DNA of 64,000 bases from the NCBI GenBank assembly GCA_025464095.1, contig JAODMF010000007.1, forward strand, positions 1-64,000, written 5' to 3'. Of this stretch, positions 8,579-16,873 are shown piece by piece. Numbering within the stretch: position 1 is the first letter of the stretch; the number at the start of each line of letters is the position of its first letter. Below the pieces are notes generated by a model. That model did not search any database. It was not told the origin of the DNA and was given only the letters and a program-made list of their open reading frames with translations. This stretch comes from Glaciihabitans sp. (GTDB lineage: Bacteria; Actinomycetota; Actinomycetes; Actinomycetales; Microbacteriaceae). Position numbers and translations under genes: made by a program.

Positions 8579-8648
8579 GCACTGCACTGCACTGCATGGT
8601 GCCGGACAGGACAGGACAGGACAGGACAGGACAGGACAGGACAGGACA
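8579..8648. repeat. Pentanucleotide microsatellites (GCACT)3.6 and (GGACA)9
   Basis: GCACT is repeated 3.6 times at 8579-8596. Eight bases later GGACA is repeated exactly nine times at 8604-8648. A perfect 45-bp pentanucleotide array is very unusual in an actinobacterial chromosome. A change of one unit would shift any reading frame that crosses it. Confidence 0.97.
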
Positions 8649-8665
8649 ATATGCACCCGCAACTG

Positions 8666-8719
8666 CTCTGGATTATCAGGAACGTGTCCTGATTAGGATC
8701 CCTTCCTCATAATCCAGAG
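8666..8719. repeat. Nested inverted repeat
   Basis: Outer arms CTCTGGATTAT (8666-8676) and ATAATCCAGAG (8709-8719) are perfect. Inside them lies a second perfect dyad, ATCAGGA (8675-8681) and TCCTGAT (8687-8693). It lies just 3' of the microsatellite and about 320 bp upstream of prpD. It could be a transcript hairpin, a protein-binding site or the scar of a small palindromic element; no T-tract follows it. Confidence 0.7.
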
Positions 8720-8852
8720 GACCTTGCGGGGGTCCGTGTGCCCCGCCGTGCCCAGACCGCTGTCGCGTCACTGGTCCGGCTCGGCCACCGCGTCCGGCCG
8801 TGCCGCCCCCCGATGCCGCCGGTCCGGCCGCCTCACCCCACCGCGACTCTCA

Positions 8853-8942
8853 CCTCACCTCACCCCGCCTCACCTCACCCCGCCTCACCTCACCCCGCCC
8901 CACACCGCACCGCCCACACCGCCCCACCCCAACCCAACCCAA
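8853..8942. repeat. 15-bp tandem repeat x3 and (CCCAA)3
   Basis: CCTCACCTCACCCCG occurs three times without interruption at 8853-8897. A C/A-rich transition follows, then CCCAA three times at 8928-8942. The tract has essentially no G on the plus strand over about 100 bases, so it is strongly strand-asymmetric. It ends about 95 bp before prpD. Confidence 0.93.
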
Positions 8943-9037
8943 CCCGCTCCGCCCCGATGACCCCGGGGCGATCGCGCCGGCAACCGCCGCACAGGGGCGC
9001 GCGGCGGCGAACTCAGCAGCGAAGTACGGTTGACACC

Positions 9038-10597
9038 ATGAAACTCCACACAGTTCGCGTTCACCGCAGCGACGAGAACCTCGCCCGTGAAGACCAGCTG
9101 GCGTGGAAGATCGCCGAGGTGGCGTCCGAAGCGATCGAACCGACGGATGCCGTGGTCGAGATGGTCATCAACCGGGTCATCGACAACGCGGCCGTCGCCG
9201 TCGCATCGCTGGGTCGCGCGCCCGTCGTCGCCGCACGTGGCCAGGCGGAGGCGCACCCCGTGCACCCCGCGCACCCCGTGCACCCCACCCCCTCCGCGCC
9301 CTCCGCGCACAACGCACACGACGCGCACAACGGCTCTACCGTCTTCGGCATCGACGGCGGGTACAGCCCCGAATGGGCGGCCTGGGCCAACGGCGTCGCC
9401 GTACGCGAGCTCGACTACCACGACACCTACCTCGCCGCCGAGTACTCGCACCCGGGAGACAACATCCCGCCCATCCTCGCCGTCGCGCAACACGCTGGCC
9501 GCACCGGCGCGGAGCTGGTCAGGGGAATCGTCACCGGCTACGAGATCCAGATCGACCTCGCAACCGCCATCAGCCTCCACGCACACAAGATCGACCACGT
9601 CGCGCACCTCGGGCCGAGCGCCGCCGCGGGCATCGGCACGCTGCTCGGCCTCGACACCGCAACCATCTTCCAGGCCATCGGCCAGGCGCTGCACACCACC
9701 ACGGCGACCAGGCAGTCGCGCAAAGGCGAAATCTCAACCTGGAAGGCCTACGCGCCGGCCCTCGCCGGCAAAGTCGCCGTCGAGGCAGTCGACCGGGCAA
9801 TGCGCGGGCAGACCAGCCCCACCCCCATCTACGAAGGCGAAGACGGCGTCATCGCCTGGCTTCTCGACGGGCCGGAAGCCGCCTACGAAGTTCCGCTCCC
9901 GCAGCGGGGTGAAGCGCGGCGCGCCATCCTCGACAGCTACACGAAAGAGCACTCCGCCGAGTACCAGGCGCAGGCATGGATCGACCTCGCGCGCAGGCTC
10001 GGCGAAGCGCACCCCGAACTGAAGGATCCCGCGAACGTGAACCGGGTGGTGCTGCACACCAGCCACCACACCCACTACGTGATCGGATCCGGCGCGAACG
10101 ACCCCCAGAAGTACGACCCGACCGCGAGCCGCGAGACCCTCGACCACTCGATCCCCTACATCTTCACGGTGGCGCTGCAGGACGGCGCCTGGAACCACGA
10201 ACGCAGCTACGCCCCCGAGCGCGCCGGCCGGGCAGACACCGTCGCCCTGTGGCGAAAAGTCACCACCGCGGAAGACGCCGAGTGGACCCGCCGCTACCAT
10301 TCCCTCGACCCGGCGGAGAAGGCCTTCGGCGGACGCGTCGAAATCGACCTCGCCGACGGAACCCGCATCATCGACGAGATCGCAGTCGCCGACGCACACC
10401 CGCAGGGCGCCCGACCGTTCGCCCGCGCGCAATACATCCAGAAGTTCCGCACCCTCGCCGAAGGCGTTCTCGACCCGGCAGAGATCGAGCGCTTCCTCGA
10501 TGTCGCCCAGCGCCTGCCACAGCTCACCGCCGACGAACTCGCCGGACTCAACGTCGTCGCCCCGAGCGTCGTCACCGCCCCGAAGGGACTGTTCTGA
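9038..10597 (+). CDS. prpD: 2-methylcitrate dehydratase PrpD
   Basis: 519-residue MmgE/PrpD-family enzyme, which dehydrates 2-methylcitrate to 2-methyl-cis-aconitate in the methylcitrate cycle of propionate use. Family segments seen are [46 protein letters not shown] and [10 protein letters not shown], in fragments along the chain. ATG at 9038 is chosen because the frame upstream runs only through the repeat tract. Odd point: residues about 73-97 form a His/Pro/Ala/Asn low-complexity insertion just before STVFG, encoded by short tandem repeats. prpB starts within its stop codon, so the two are an operon. Confidence 0.95.
   Translation: MKLHTVRVHRSDENLAREDQLAWKIAEVASEAIEPTDAVVEMVINRVIDNAAVAVASLGRAPVVAARGQAEAHPVHPAHPVHPTPSAPSAHNAHDAHNGSTVFGIDGGYSPEWAAWANGVAVRELDYHDTYLAAEYSHPGDNIPPILAVAQHAGRTGAELVRGIVTGYEIQIDLATAISLHAHKIDHVAHLGPSAAAGIGTLLGLDTATIFQAIGQALHTTTATRQSRKGEISTWKAYAPALAGKVAVEAVDRAMRGQTSPTPIYEGEDGVIAWLLDGPEAAYEVPLPQRGEARRAILDSYTKEHSAEYQAQAWIDLARRLGEAHPELKDPANVNRVVLHTSHHTHYVIGSGANDPQKYDPTASRETLDHSIPYIFTVALQDGAWNHERSYAPERAGRADTVALWRKVTTAEDAEWTRRYHSLDPAEKAFGGRVEIDLADGTRIIDEIAVADAHPQGARPFARAQYIQKFRTLAEGVLDPAEIERFLDVAQRLPQLTADELAGLNVVAPSVVTAPKGLF
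9254..9328 (+). repeat. Short tandem repeats inside prpD
   Basis: About 75 in-frame bases made of CACCCCGTG/CACCCCGCG-like 9-mers, then CCCTCCGCG and CACAACG/CACGACG units, encode [17 protein letters not shown] and HNAHDAHN. They form a low-complexity insert between two conserved PrpD segments and are the rightmost member of the local repeat zone. Confidence 0.85.
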
Positions 10598-11496
10598 TGC
10601 TGTACTCCGAAGTCACCCCGGCCGACAAGCGGGCCGCATTCCGTGCGCGACTGGCGAGCGGCGACACCCTGCAGCTCCCCGGCGCGTTCAACCCGCTCAG
10701 CGCGAGGCTCATCCAGGACAAGGGCTTCGACGGCGTCTACATCTCCGGTGCCGTCATCAGCGCCGACCTCGGCCTGCCCGACATCGGCCTTACGACCCTC
10801 ACCGAGGTCGCCCAGCGCGCCGGCCAGATCTCGCGGATGACCGACCTGCCGTCCCTCGTCGACGCCGACACCGGTTTCGGCGAGCCGATGAACGTCGCCC
10901 GCACGGTCCAGACCCTCGAGGATGCCGGCGTCGCCGGCCTGCACATCGAAGACCAGGTCAACCCCAAGCGGTGCGGTCACCTCGACGGCAAAGCGGTCGT
11001 GGATGCCGACACGGCAACCAAGCGCATCCGCGCCGCCGCCGACGCCCGCCGCGACCCCAACCTCCTCATCATGGCCCGCACCGACATCCGCGCCATCGAC
11101 GGCGTCGCCGCCGCCATCGACCGAGCAAAGCAGCTCGTGGACGCCGGCGCAGACGCGATCTTCCCCGAGGCCATGGCGACGCTCGACGAGTTCGCCGCGG
11201 TGCGGGCAGCGGTCGACGTGCCGATACTCGCGAACATGACCGAGTTCGGAAAGAGCGAACTGTTCACGAAGCAACAGCTCGCCGATGTGGGAATCAACGT
11301 CATCATCTACCCGGTCAGCCTGCTGCGGCTCGCGATGGGGGCCGCCGAGCGTGGGCTCGACGTACTCCGCGCCGAGGGAACCTTGGCGCCGGTCGTCGCC
11401 GAGATGCAGACGCGCGCTCGCCTGTACGAGCTGCTGGACTATGAGGCCTACAACGCCTTCGACACGAACGTCTTCACCTTCGAGCTGCCGCGCTGA
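10597..11496 (+). CDS. prpB: Methylisocitrate lyase PrpB
   Basis: 299-residue enzyme of the isocitrate lyase/PEP mutase superfamily. It cleaves 2-methylisocitrate to pyruvate and succinate. The Mg-binding DADTGFG segment (about residues 87-93), the catalytic KRCGH motif with its Cys near residue 124, and IMARTD are all present. The length is normal. The start ATG overlaps the prpD stop (TGATG), showing translational coupling, and prpC follows after 38 bp. Confidence 0.97.
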   Translation: MLYSEVTPADKRAAFRARLASGDTLQLPGAFNPLSARLIQDKGFDGVYISGAVISADLGLPDIGLTTLTEVAQRAGQISRMTDLPSLVDADTGFGEPMNVARTVQTLEDAGVAGLHIEDQVNPKRCGHLDGKAVVDADTATKRIRAAADARRDPNLLIMARTDIRAIDGVAAAIDRAKQLVDAGADAIFPEAMATLDEFAAVRAAVDVPILANMTEFGKSELFTKQQLADVGINVIIYPVSLLRLAMGAAERGLDVLRAEGTLAPVVAEMQTRARLYELLDYEAYNAFDTNVFTFELPR

Positions 11497-11534
11497 ACGA
11501 GCCACCCGCGAGGCCGAGGGGATACGGTGAAGTC

Positions 11535-12692
11535 ATGCCAGACATCCACAAGGGACTAGCCGGCGTCGTCGTCGACACCACATCCGTTTCGAAAGTCAAC
11601 CCGGAGACCAACTCCCTGCTCTATCGCGGGTACCCGGTGCAGGAGCTCGCCGCGCGCTGCTCATTCGAGGAGGTGGCCTACCTGCTCTGGCACGGCGAAC
11701 TACCAACCAGTGACCAGTTGGCCGAGTTCGAGATCCTCGAACGCTCGCTGCGTCCCCTCGACCCGCGCACGCGACGCATCATCGACGAGCTGCCCCTCAC
11801 CGCCCACCCGATGGACGTCGTGCGCACCGCGGTCAGCGTGATCGGGGCGACCGACCCCACACTGAACCAGCCGAACGGCACGCTCGACCGCTCCCTCAAC
11901 GAGGGGCGTGCCCTCTACCTGCTCGCCCAGCTGCCCGCCATCGTCGCGTACGACCAGCGCAGGCGGCACGGCGAAGACCTCGTGGAACCCCGGGACGACC
12001 TTGGCTACTCGGCGAACTTCCTGCACATGGCCTTCGGCGAGGTGCCCGACCTGGTCGTCGTCAACGCCTTCGACGTGTCGATGATCCTGTACGCCGAGCA
12101 CTCGTTCAACGCCTCCACCTTCACCGCCCGGGTGATCACCTCCACCCTCTCCGACCTGTACTCCGCGGTCGTCGGCGGCATCGGCGCCCTCAAGGGGCCG
12201 CTGCACGGCGGCGCAAACGAGGCCGTCATGCACATCTTCGACGAGATCGGCGGGGTGGATGCCGTTGACCCGTGGCTCGACGTCGCCCTCGCCGAGAAGC
12301 GCAAGATCATGGGGTTCGGCCACCGGGTCTACAAGAACGGTGACTCGCGCGTTCCGACCATGAAGGCCGCGCTCGACACCCTCGTGGCCGAGTACGACCG
12401 TCCGGACATCCTCGCGCTCTACGACCGCCTCGAGGCCGGGATGCTGGAGCGCAAGAACATCAAACCGAACCTCGACTACCCGAGTGGCCCCGCCTACCAC
12501 CTGATGGGCTTCGACACCGAGACCTTCACCCCGCTCTTCGTTGCCGCGCGTATCACCGGCTGGACCGCGCACATCATGGAGCAGCTGGAGTCGAACGCGC
12601 TCATCCGCCCGCTCAGTGAGTATGTCGGGCCCGACGAGCGCGCCGTCTCAGCGAGCGAGTCGCTCGACGACGGAACCGAAAACGCCGGGTAG
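11535..12692 (+). CDS. prpC: 2-methylcitrate synthase (citrate synthase family)
   Basis: 385-residue citrate-synthase fold enzyme that condenses propionyl-CoA with oxaloacetate. The catalytic residues are present: His in EHSFNAST, His in GPLHGGANE, and Asp in LDYPSGPAYH, with the MGFGHRVYK CoA-binding segment. The short type II form and its place after prpD-prpB make methylcitrate rather than citrate the likely product. Its last 45 bases overlap, in antisense, the end of the flavoprotein hydroxylase gene. No prpE or prpR is present in the window. Confidence 0.95.
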   Translation: MPDIHKGLAGVVVDTTSVSKVNPETNSLLYRGYPVQELAARCSFEEVAYLLWHGELPTSDQLAEFEILERSLRPLDPRTRRIIDELPLTAHPMDVVRTAVSVIGATDPTLNQPNGTLDRSLNEGRALYLLAQLPAIVAYDQRRRHGEDLVEPRDDLGYSANFLHMAFGEVPDLVVVNAFDVSMILYAEHSFNASTFTARVITSTLSDLYSAVVGGIGALKGPLHGGANEAVMHIFDEIGGVDAVDPWLDVALAEKRKIMGFGHRVYKNGDSRVPTMKAALDTLVAEYDRPDILALYDRLEAGMLERKNIKPNLDYPSGPAYHLMGFDTETFTPLFVAARITGWTAHIMEQLESNALIRPLSEYVGPDERAVSASESLDDGTENAG

Positions 12693-13700
12693 CGCTGCCG
12701 CGAGCGGCACGATCGCACCGCGCAACGGGGTGGTCGCGCCGAACACGAGCCCGCCAGTCAGCACCCGGAAGTCGCGGGTCGTGCGCTTCCAGGCGCGCTC
12801 GTAGTCCTTCGGCCGGTCCGCAGCGATCGCGCGCACGGCATCCGCGGCCTGCGCGAAACCAAGGCGCAGCCCCTCGCCAGTGATGGCGTCAACGTACCCG
12901 GCGGCGTCGCCGACCAGCAGCACGCGTCCCCGCACCCTCGCGCGGGTGCGCTGTCGGAACGGCCCGGCGCCGCGGCGAGAGCTGGCGAGCCCGGCACCAG
13001 CGACCCGCGCTGCGAGTTGCGGGACGGCGGCGAGCGCCTCGTCGAAATCCGTCCCCTGGCGGGCGAGCATCGCAAGACCGACCACGTTCTCCGAAACCGG
13101 CGTGACATAGAGCTCGGCGCTGGGACCGAAGTAGACCTCGATGTTGTCGCTCCACGGCTGCACGAAATAGTGCTGCCGAACGCCGAATCGGCGCGCGCGC
13201 CTCGGGGCGGCCAGCGAGAGTCCGGCCAGTCGCGCGATCGTCGAGTGCAGCCCGTCGCAGCCGAGCAGGTAGCGGGCGGACACGATCTCCGGAAGGTGCA
13301 CGGCATCCGTCGTCTGCACCAGCTCGGTGACGCGCAACGTGACGCGTCGGACGCCGAGCTCGTTCGCTCGAGCGGAAAGCGCCGCGTGCAGGGTCGTGCG
13401 ACGCACGCCGCGACCGCCGGATGCCGCAAATCGGTGCGTGACCGAGCGGCGTCCGCTGCGGTAGGTAACGCCGCCCAGCGGATGCCCCTCCGGATTCACT
13501 CCCAACCGGGCCAGCAGGGGAAGCGCACCGGGCATGAGTCCCTCGCCGCACGCCTTGTCGATGGCGCCCTCGCGCTGCTCGACGAGCATGACCGAGAGCC
13601 CCGCCAGTCGCGCCTCGATCGCCGCAGCGAGCCCGACCGGTCCCGCGCCGACGATGGCGACATCCACTTTCGGTAGTTTGCGGCTGGCGGCGCGACTCAC
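12648..13700 (-). CDS. FAD-dependent hydroxylase, SrsC-like
   Basis: 350-residue flavoprotein of the PHBH/geranylgeranyl-reductase type. The Rossmann motif VAIVGAGPVGLAAA is at about residues 13-26, GCDGLHS lies mid-chain, and GRVLLVGDAAGYVDAITGEG near residue 270 is the second FAD signature. It is the third gene of a type III PKS - ICMT-like methyltransferase - flavin hydroxylase operon, the order of srsA-srsB-srsC in Streptomyces griseus, where SrsC oxidises methylated alkylresorcinols to quinone-type lipids. GTG start at 13700 overlaps the methyltransferase stop by GTGA. The role is inferred from operon analogy. Confidence 0.82.
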   Translation of the reverse strand: MSRAASRKLPKVDVAIVGAGPVGLAAAIEARLAGLSVMLVEQREGAIDKACGEGLMPGALPLLARLGVNPEGHPLGGVTYRSGRRSVTHRFAASGGRGVRRTTLHAALSARANELGVRRVTLRVTELVQTTDAVHLPEIVSARYLLGCDGLHSTIARLAGLSLAAPRRARRFGVRQHYFVQPWSDNIEVYFGPSAELYVTPVSENVVGLAMLARQGTDFDEALAAVPQLAARVAGAGLASSRRGAGPFRQRTRARVRGRVLLVGDAAGYVDAITGEGLRLGFAQAADAVRAIAADRPKDYERAWKRTTRDFRVLTGGLVFGATTPLRGAIVPLAAALPGVFGSVVERLAR

Positions 13701-14242
13701 GCGGCCGCTTCCGCGCGTCCGCTGGCCTTCAGCGCGAGGAGGGCGCGATCCTCGGTGGGGATGCGGAACGCGAGCAGGAGCACCGCATTCAGCACCGTGA
13801 ACGTCAGCGCTGTAATCCACGCGGTACCGACGAGCGGAAGCGCGATTCCCTCCACCACGACGATCAGATAGTTCGGATGCGGCAGCCAGGAGAACCGGTA
13901 GGGACCGCGCGACACGCGTCCGGCGCCGGGAACGACGATGACGCGCGTGTTCCACTGGTGCCCGAGCGAGCGGATCACCCAGATCCGCCCGGCCTGGCAG
14001 AGCAGAGCGATCACGAGCATCGGCCAGCCGAGCCCCGGGATGAACGGGCGCCGCAGCAGGTACACCTCGGCGAGCGCCCCGACCAGCAGGCCGGTGTGCA
14101 GGGCGATCATCCACGGGAAGTGCCGCTTGCCCCACTCGACACCGCCGCGGGCGAACGCCCACCGGGCATTGCGCGTGGACACGACCAGCTCGTTGATGCG
14201 CTCAGCCCCGGTCAGCAGGATGAACACGAGAAACCAGATCAC
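13697..14242 (-). CDS. Isoprenylcysteine carboxyl methyltransferase-like membrane protein, SrsB-like
   Basis: 181-residue integral membrane methyltransferase of the ICMT family, with about five hydrophobic helices. The C-terminal SAM-binding half contains GPYRFSWLPHPNYLIVVVEG, the family's R-x-x-x-HPxY motif. In the S. griseus srs operon the matching enzyme O-methylates alkylresorcinol. GTG start at 14242 lies within the stop codon of the upstream PKS (GTGA overlap), and its own stop overlaps the next start, so the three genes are tightly coupled. Confidence 0.85.
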   Translation of the reverse strand: MIWFLVFILLTGAERINELVVSTRNARWAFARGGVEWGKRHFPWMIALHTGLLVGALAEVYLLRRPFIPGLGWPMLVIALLCQAGRIWVIRSLGHQWNTRVIVVPGAGRVSRGPYRFSWLPHPNYLIVVVEGIALPLVGTAWITALTFTVLNAVLLLAFRIPTEDRALLALKASGRAEAAA

Positions 14243-15285
14243 GCCCACTCCAGGAGCACGAACTCCGCGCTCACGCCGGGCCCGACCGCGAACAGCAGGC
14301 CGTGGCTGCCCGCCGGCTGCTCGAAGCCGTCCGCGAGCACGTGCAGCACCGCCGCGGATGACAGGTTGCCGACCTTGGCCAGCGATGCATAGCTGCGATC
14401 GAGGGAGCTCGCCGGCAGGTCGAGTGCGGATGCGAATGCCTCGAGAACTCGCGGCCCGCCCGGATGCGCGAACCACGCGTCAATGTCGTCAACCCTCAGC
14501 GCGTTGCGGGCCAGGAACTCAGCGGTGTTGCGCGGAAAGTGCTCGGCGATGATGTCCGCGACCTCTGCGGTCAACACAATTTCGAAGCCGGTGCCGCCGA
14601 CGTTGAAGCCGATCACGCCCTCGCTGTCTGGGTACGTGAAGCTGCGGGTGTCGACGACGGCGGGGCCGGGTTCTGCGCGGTTGTCGCCGACGAGCACGAC
14701 CGCGGCCGCACCATCCCCGAAGAGGCCCGTCGCCACGAAGTTCGCCATGCTCGAGTCGCCGCGCTGGAGGGTGAGCGAGCACAGCTCGACGGCGAGAAGC
14801 ACGCCGACCTCATCCGGGTGCCCGACCAGGTAGTCGTTCACCCGCGCGATGCCGGCCGCGCCGCCAACGCAGCCGAGCCCGTAGGAGGGCAGGCGTTTGA
14901 CGTCCGGCCGCAGTCCGAGCCGGGCGACCAGCAAGGCGTCGATGGATGGCGCGGAGATGCCGGTCACCGAGGTGAAGAAGACGTAATCGACGTCCGCCGG
15001 CACGAGCGAGGCATCCCGAAGCGCCTGGGCGAGCGCGCGGGCGGTGAGGTCGGTTGCGATCTCGACGAAGATCTCATTGGTCTCTTTGAAGCTGCCGAGG
15101 TCGCGGTAGCGCTCGAGCGGCAGGGCCGTGTGGCGTGTCTCGATGCCGCTGTTGGCGTGCATCCGTTCCATGACGATTCGATGTGCGTCGCGTGTCGTCA
15201 GCAGGGGCGCGAGCTCCGCTGTGATCTCACTCTGCGTGTACGAAAACGCGGGGAGAACGGGGGTTACCGCCGCAATACGGGCCAT
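14239..15285 (-). CDS. Type III polyketide synthase, SrsA-like
   Basis: 348-residue chalcone/stilbene-synthase family enzyme, expected to use fatty acyl-CoA starters and malonyl-CoA to make alkylresorcinols or alkylpyrones. The catalytic triad is visible: Cys in SYGLGCVGGAAG, His in WFAHPGGPRVLEAF and Asn in VGNLSSAAVL. ATG at 15285 (MARIAAVTPVLPAF) is chosen over the longer frame, which has no family similarity. It is the first gene of the three-gene operon and diverges from padR across a 156-bp region containing a palindromic operator. Confidence 0.93.
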   Translation of the reverse strand: MARIAAVTPVLPAFSYTQSEITAELAPLLTTRDAHRIVMERMHANSGIETRHTALPLERYRDLGSFKETNEIFVEIATDLTARALAQALRDASLVPADVDYVFFTSVTGISAPSIDALLVARLGLRPDVKRLPSYGLGCVGGAAGIARVNDYLVGHPDEVGVLLAVELCSLTLQRGDSSMANFVATGLFGDGAAAVVLVGDNRAEPGPAVVDTRSFTYPDSEGVIGFNVGGTGFEIVLTAEVADIIAEHFPRNTAEFLARNALRVDDIDAWFAHPGGPRVLEAFASALDLPASSLDRSYASLAKVGNLSSAAVLHVLADGFEQPAGSHGLLFAVGPGVSAEFVLLEWA

Positions 15286-15383
15286 TTGCCGAAAGTAGCA
15301 CGCGGGGGCGAGCGACGGGCGGTTAGCGGAGGGGCTTGCGGCGGGGGCCGACGAGGTTTCGACACATCGAGTACGGCGTGTCG

Positions 15384-15404
15384 GATACCGCACTAGTGCG
15401 TATC
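15384..15404. promoter_or_regulatory. Palindromic operator, probable PadR site
   Basis: GATAC (15384-15388) and GTATC (15400-15404) flank the perfect palindrome GCACTAGTGC (15390-15399), with one extra base on the left. An outer ATAC...GTAT frame is characteristic of PadR operators and recurs at the second padR locus here. It lies 37 bp upstream of padR and about 100 bp upstream of the divergent PKS operon, so both could be controlled. Confidence 0.6.
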
Positions 15405-15441
15405 GCGCAGTAGTGTGGCATCCATTGGAAAGGAAGGCCCC

Positions 15442-15798
15442 GTGGACACCACACAGCTACTCAAGGGGGTGCTCGACGTCGCCGTGCTCGCCGCCATCCA
15501 GGATGAGGACGGCTACGGCTACGACGTCGTGCGCCGTCTCCGCTCCGCCGGTCTCGACGACGTGGGCGACGCATCCGTCTACGGAACCCTCCGCCGGCTG
15601 TACAGCGCCGGCGCGCTGACCACCTACGTCGTTCCCTCCGACGGGGGACCGCACCGCAAGTACTACGGAATCAACCAGCAGGGTCGCGCAATGCTCGAGA
15701 GCCAGCGCGCCAGTTGGGCCACGTTCGCCTCCACCATGAACGGCCTCCTCGACACGAAGAGCCGCCCGCAGCCAGTTCGCACGATCGGGGAAAAGTAA
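15442..15798 (+). CDS. PadR-family transcriptional regulator (copy 1)
   Basis: 118-residue PadR-s1 winged-helix repressor: LLKGVLDVAVLAAIQ, GYGYDVVRRL, DASVYGTLRRLYSAGALT and RKYYGINQQGRAML are the family segments. GTG at 15442 is preferred to the upstream frame start at 15415 because AGGAAGG at 15431-15437 gives a good ribosome site. The HAAS membrane protein starts on its stop codon (TAATG), giving the usual PadR/HAAS pair. Confidence 0.93.
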   Translation: MDTTQLLKGVLDVAVLAAIQDEDGYGYDVVRRLRSAGLDDVGDASVYGTLRRLYSAGALTTYVVPSDGGPHRKYYGINQQGRAMLESQRASWATFASTMNGLLDTKSRPQPVRTIGEK

Positions 15799-16850
15799 TG
15801 ACCACCTCTGTTGCCCAACCCTCGGTCGAGGAGTTTGCCGCCGCCGTTCGAGCCGCACTGTCTGACCTGCCGGCCGACGAGGTCGAAGATCTCACGGACG
15901 GCCTCGAGGCCGATCTCACCGAGCGCGCCGACGACCCGGATGCCCCCGACCTCGGCGACCCGGCCGCCTACGCCGAGGAACTGCGGTCTGCCGCGGGTCT
16001 CGCCCCGCGGTCGGCGCCGCGCGCCAACATCTTTGCCGAAAGCGCAACCAGCCTGCGAACCGAATGGACGGCGGGGGTTAAGCGCATCCGTAGCAGTCGC
16101 CGCGGCTCGGCGCTCCTCGACTTCATCGTCACGCTGCGCCCGGTGTGGTGGGTGCTGCGCGGGTGGGCGGCCTGGATGCTCGGCTACGGAATGCTGGGTC
16201 AAATCGCCGTTACGCCCAACCCCTTCGAAATCGCCCTCCTCATCGGCCTCTGCGTCGTGAGCGTGCAGGTCGGCCGCCGCAAGTGGCTGACCTGGCGCTG
16301 GATGCGCCCGATCGTGATCGGCGGCAACATCCTGCTGATTGTGCTGGTCCCGTACATCTTCGGCTGGGCGATCAACAGCATCTATAACAGCGCATACGCG
16401 TCCATTGACCAGAGTTACAGCGACCAGTCCAGCTCCGGTCTCACCTATGGCGGCAAGCAGGTCGGCAACATCTTCGCTTTTGACGCGCAGGGCAACCCGC
16501 TGACCGGCGTGCAACTTTACGACCAGGATGGAAGGCCGCTGAACGCCGTCTCCGATCCGTCCAACACCGGTTACCTGAGCTACACCGACGCCAACGGCAA
16601 CGAGACCGTGGTGGTACCGAGTTCCGCTGTTCCCGGCCGCCCGGGGTGGAACGTGTATCCGCTGGCTTCGGTTCCTCCCGGCACGATCACGGACACCGGC
16701 ACGATCCCGCCGACCGCGACGATCATCGCTGGCGTCCCGCCGTTCGCGACGGTGCAGCCGCTGGCCGGGCCGCAGCCAACCACGCCGGCAGACGCGCCGA
16801 CGGACGCTCCGACCGCTCTCCCCACGCCCTCGCCCGTGCCGACGCACTAG
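15798..16850 (+). CDS. HAAS-domain membrane protein
   Basis: 350-residue protein. The N-terminal HAAS-type helical domain (residues about 10-70: VRAALSDLPADEVEDLTDGLEADL and GDPAAYAEELR) is the form that partners PadR regulators. Two to four hydrophobic helices lie at about residues 115-195, followed by an extracytoplasmic region with a GNPLTGVQLYDQDG segment and a Pro/Thr/Ala-rich tail. ATG at 15798 overlaps the padR stop. HAAS proteins paired with PadR are thought to be regulated membrane effectors; the actual role here is unknown. Confidence 0.85.
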   Translation: MTTSVAQPSVEEFAAAVRAALSDLPADEVEDLTDGLEADLTERADDPDAPDLGDPAAYAEELRSAAGLAPRSAPRANIFAESATSLRTEWTAGVKRIRSSRRGSALLDFIVTLRPVWWVLRGWAAWMLGYGMLGQIAVTPNPFEIALLIGLCVVSVQVGRRKWLTWRWMRPIVIGGNILLIVLVPYIFGWAINSIYNSAYASIDQSYSDQSSSGLTYGGKQVGNIFAFDAQGNPLTGVQLYDQDGRPLNAVSDPSNTGYLSYTDANGNETVVVPSSAVPGRPGWNVYPLASVPPGTITDTGTIPPTATIIAGVPPFATVQPLAGPQPTTPADAPTDAPTALPTPSPVPTH

Positions 16851-16873
16851 CCCGGGCCGCCGGGTGACTGGGG

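Noticed and set aside
8428..8712. Plus-strand frames through the (GGACA)9 array, encoding repeated DRTGQ/GQDRT
   Set aside because: A 5-bp repeat of nine units is open in all three frames by composition. No ribosome site, domain or codon bias supports a gene.
8853..8897. Three 15-bp repeats considered as CRISPR or iteron-like
   Set aside because: The copies are directly joined without spacers and no cas or replication gene is near.
8738..9037. 100-codon upstream extension of prpD
   Set aside because: It translates the C-rich repeat tract into Pro/His/Thr runs with no PrpD similarity. ATG at 9038 starts the conserved region.
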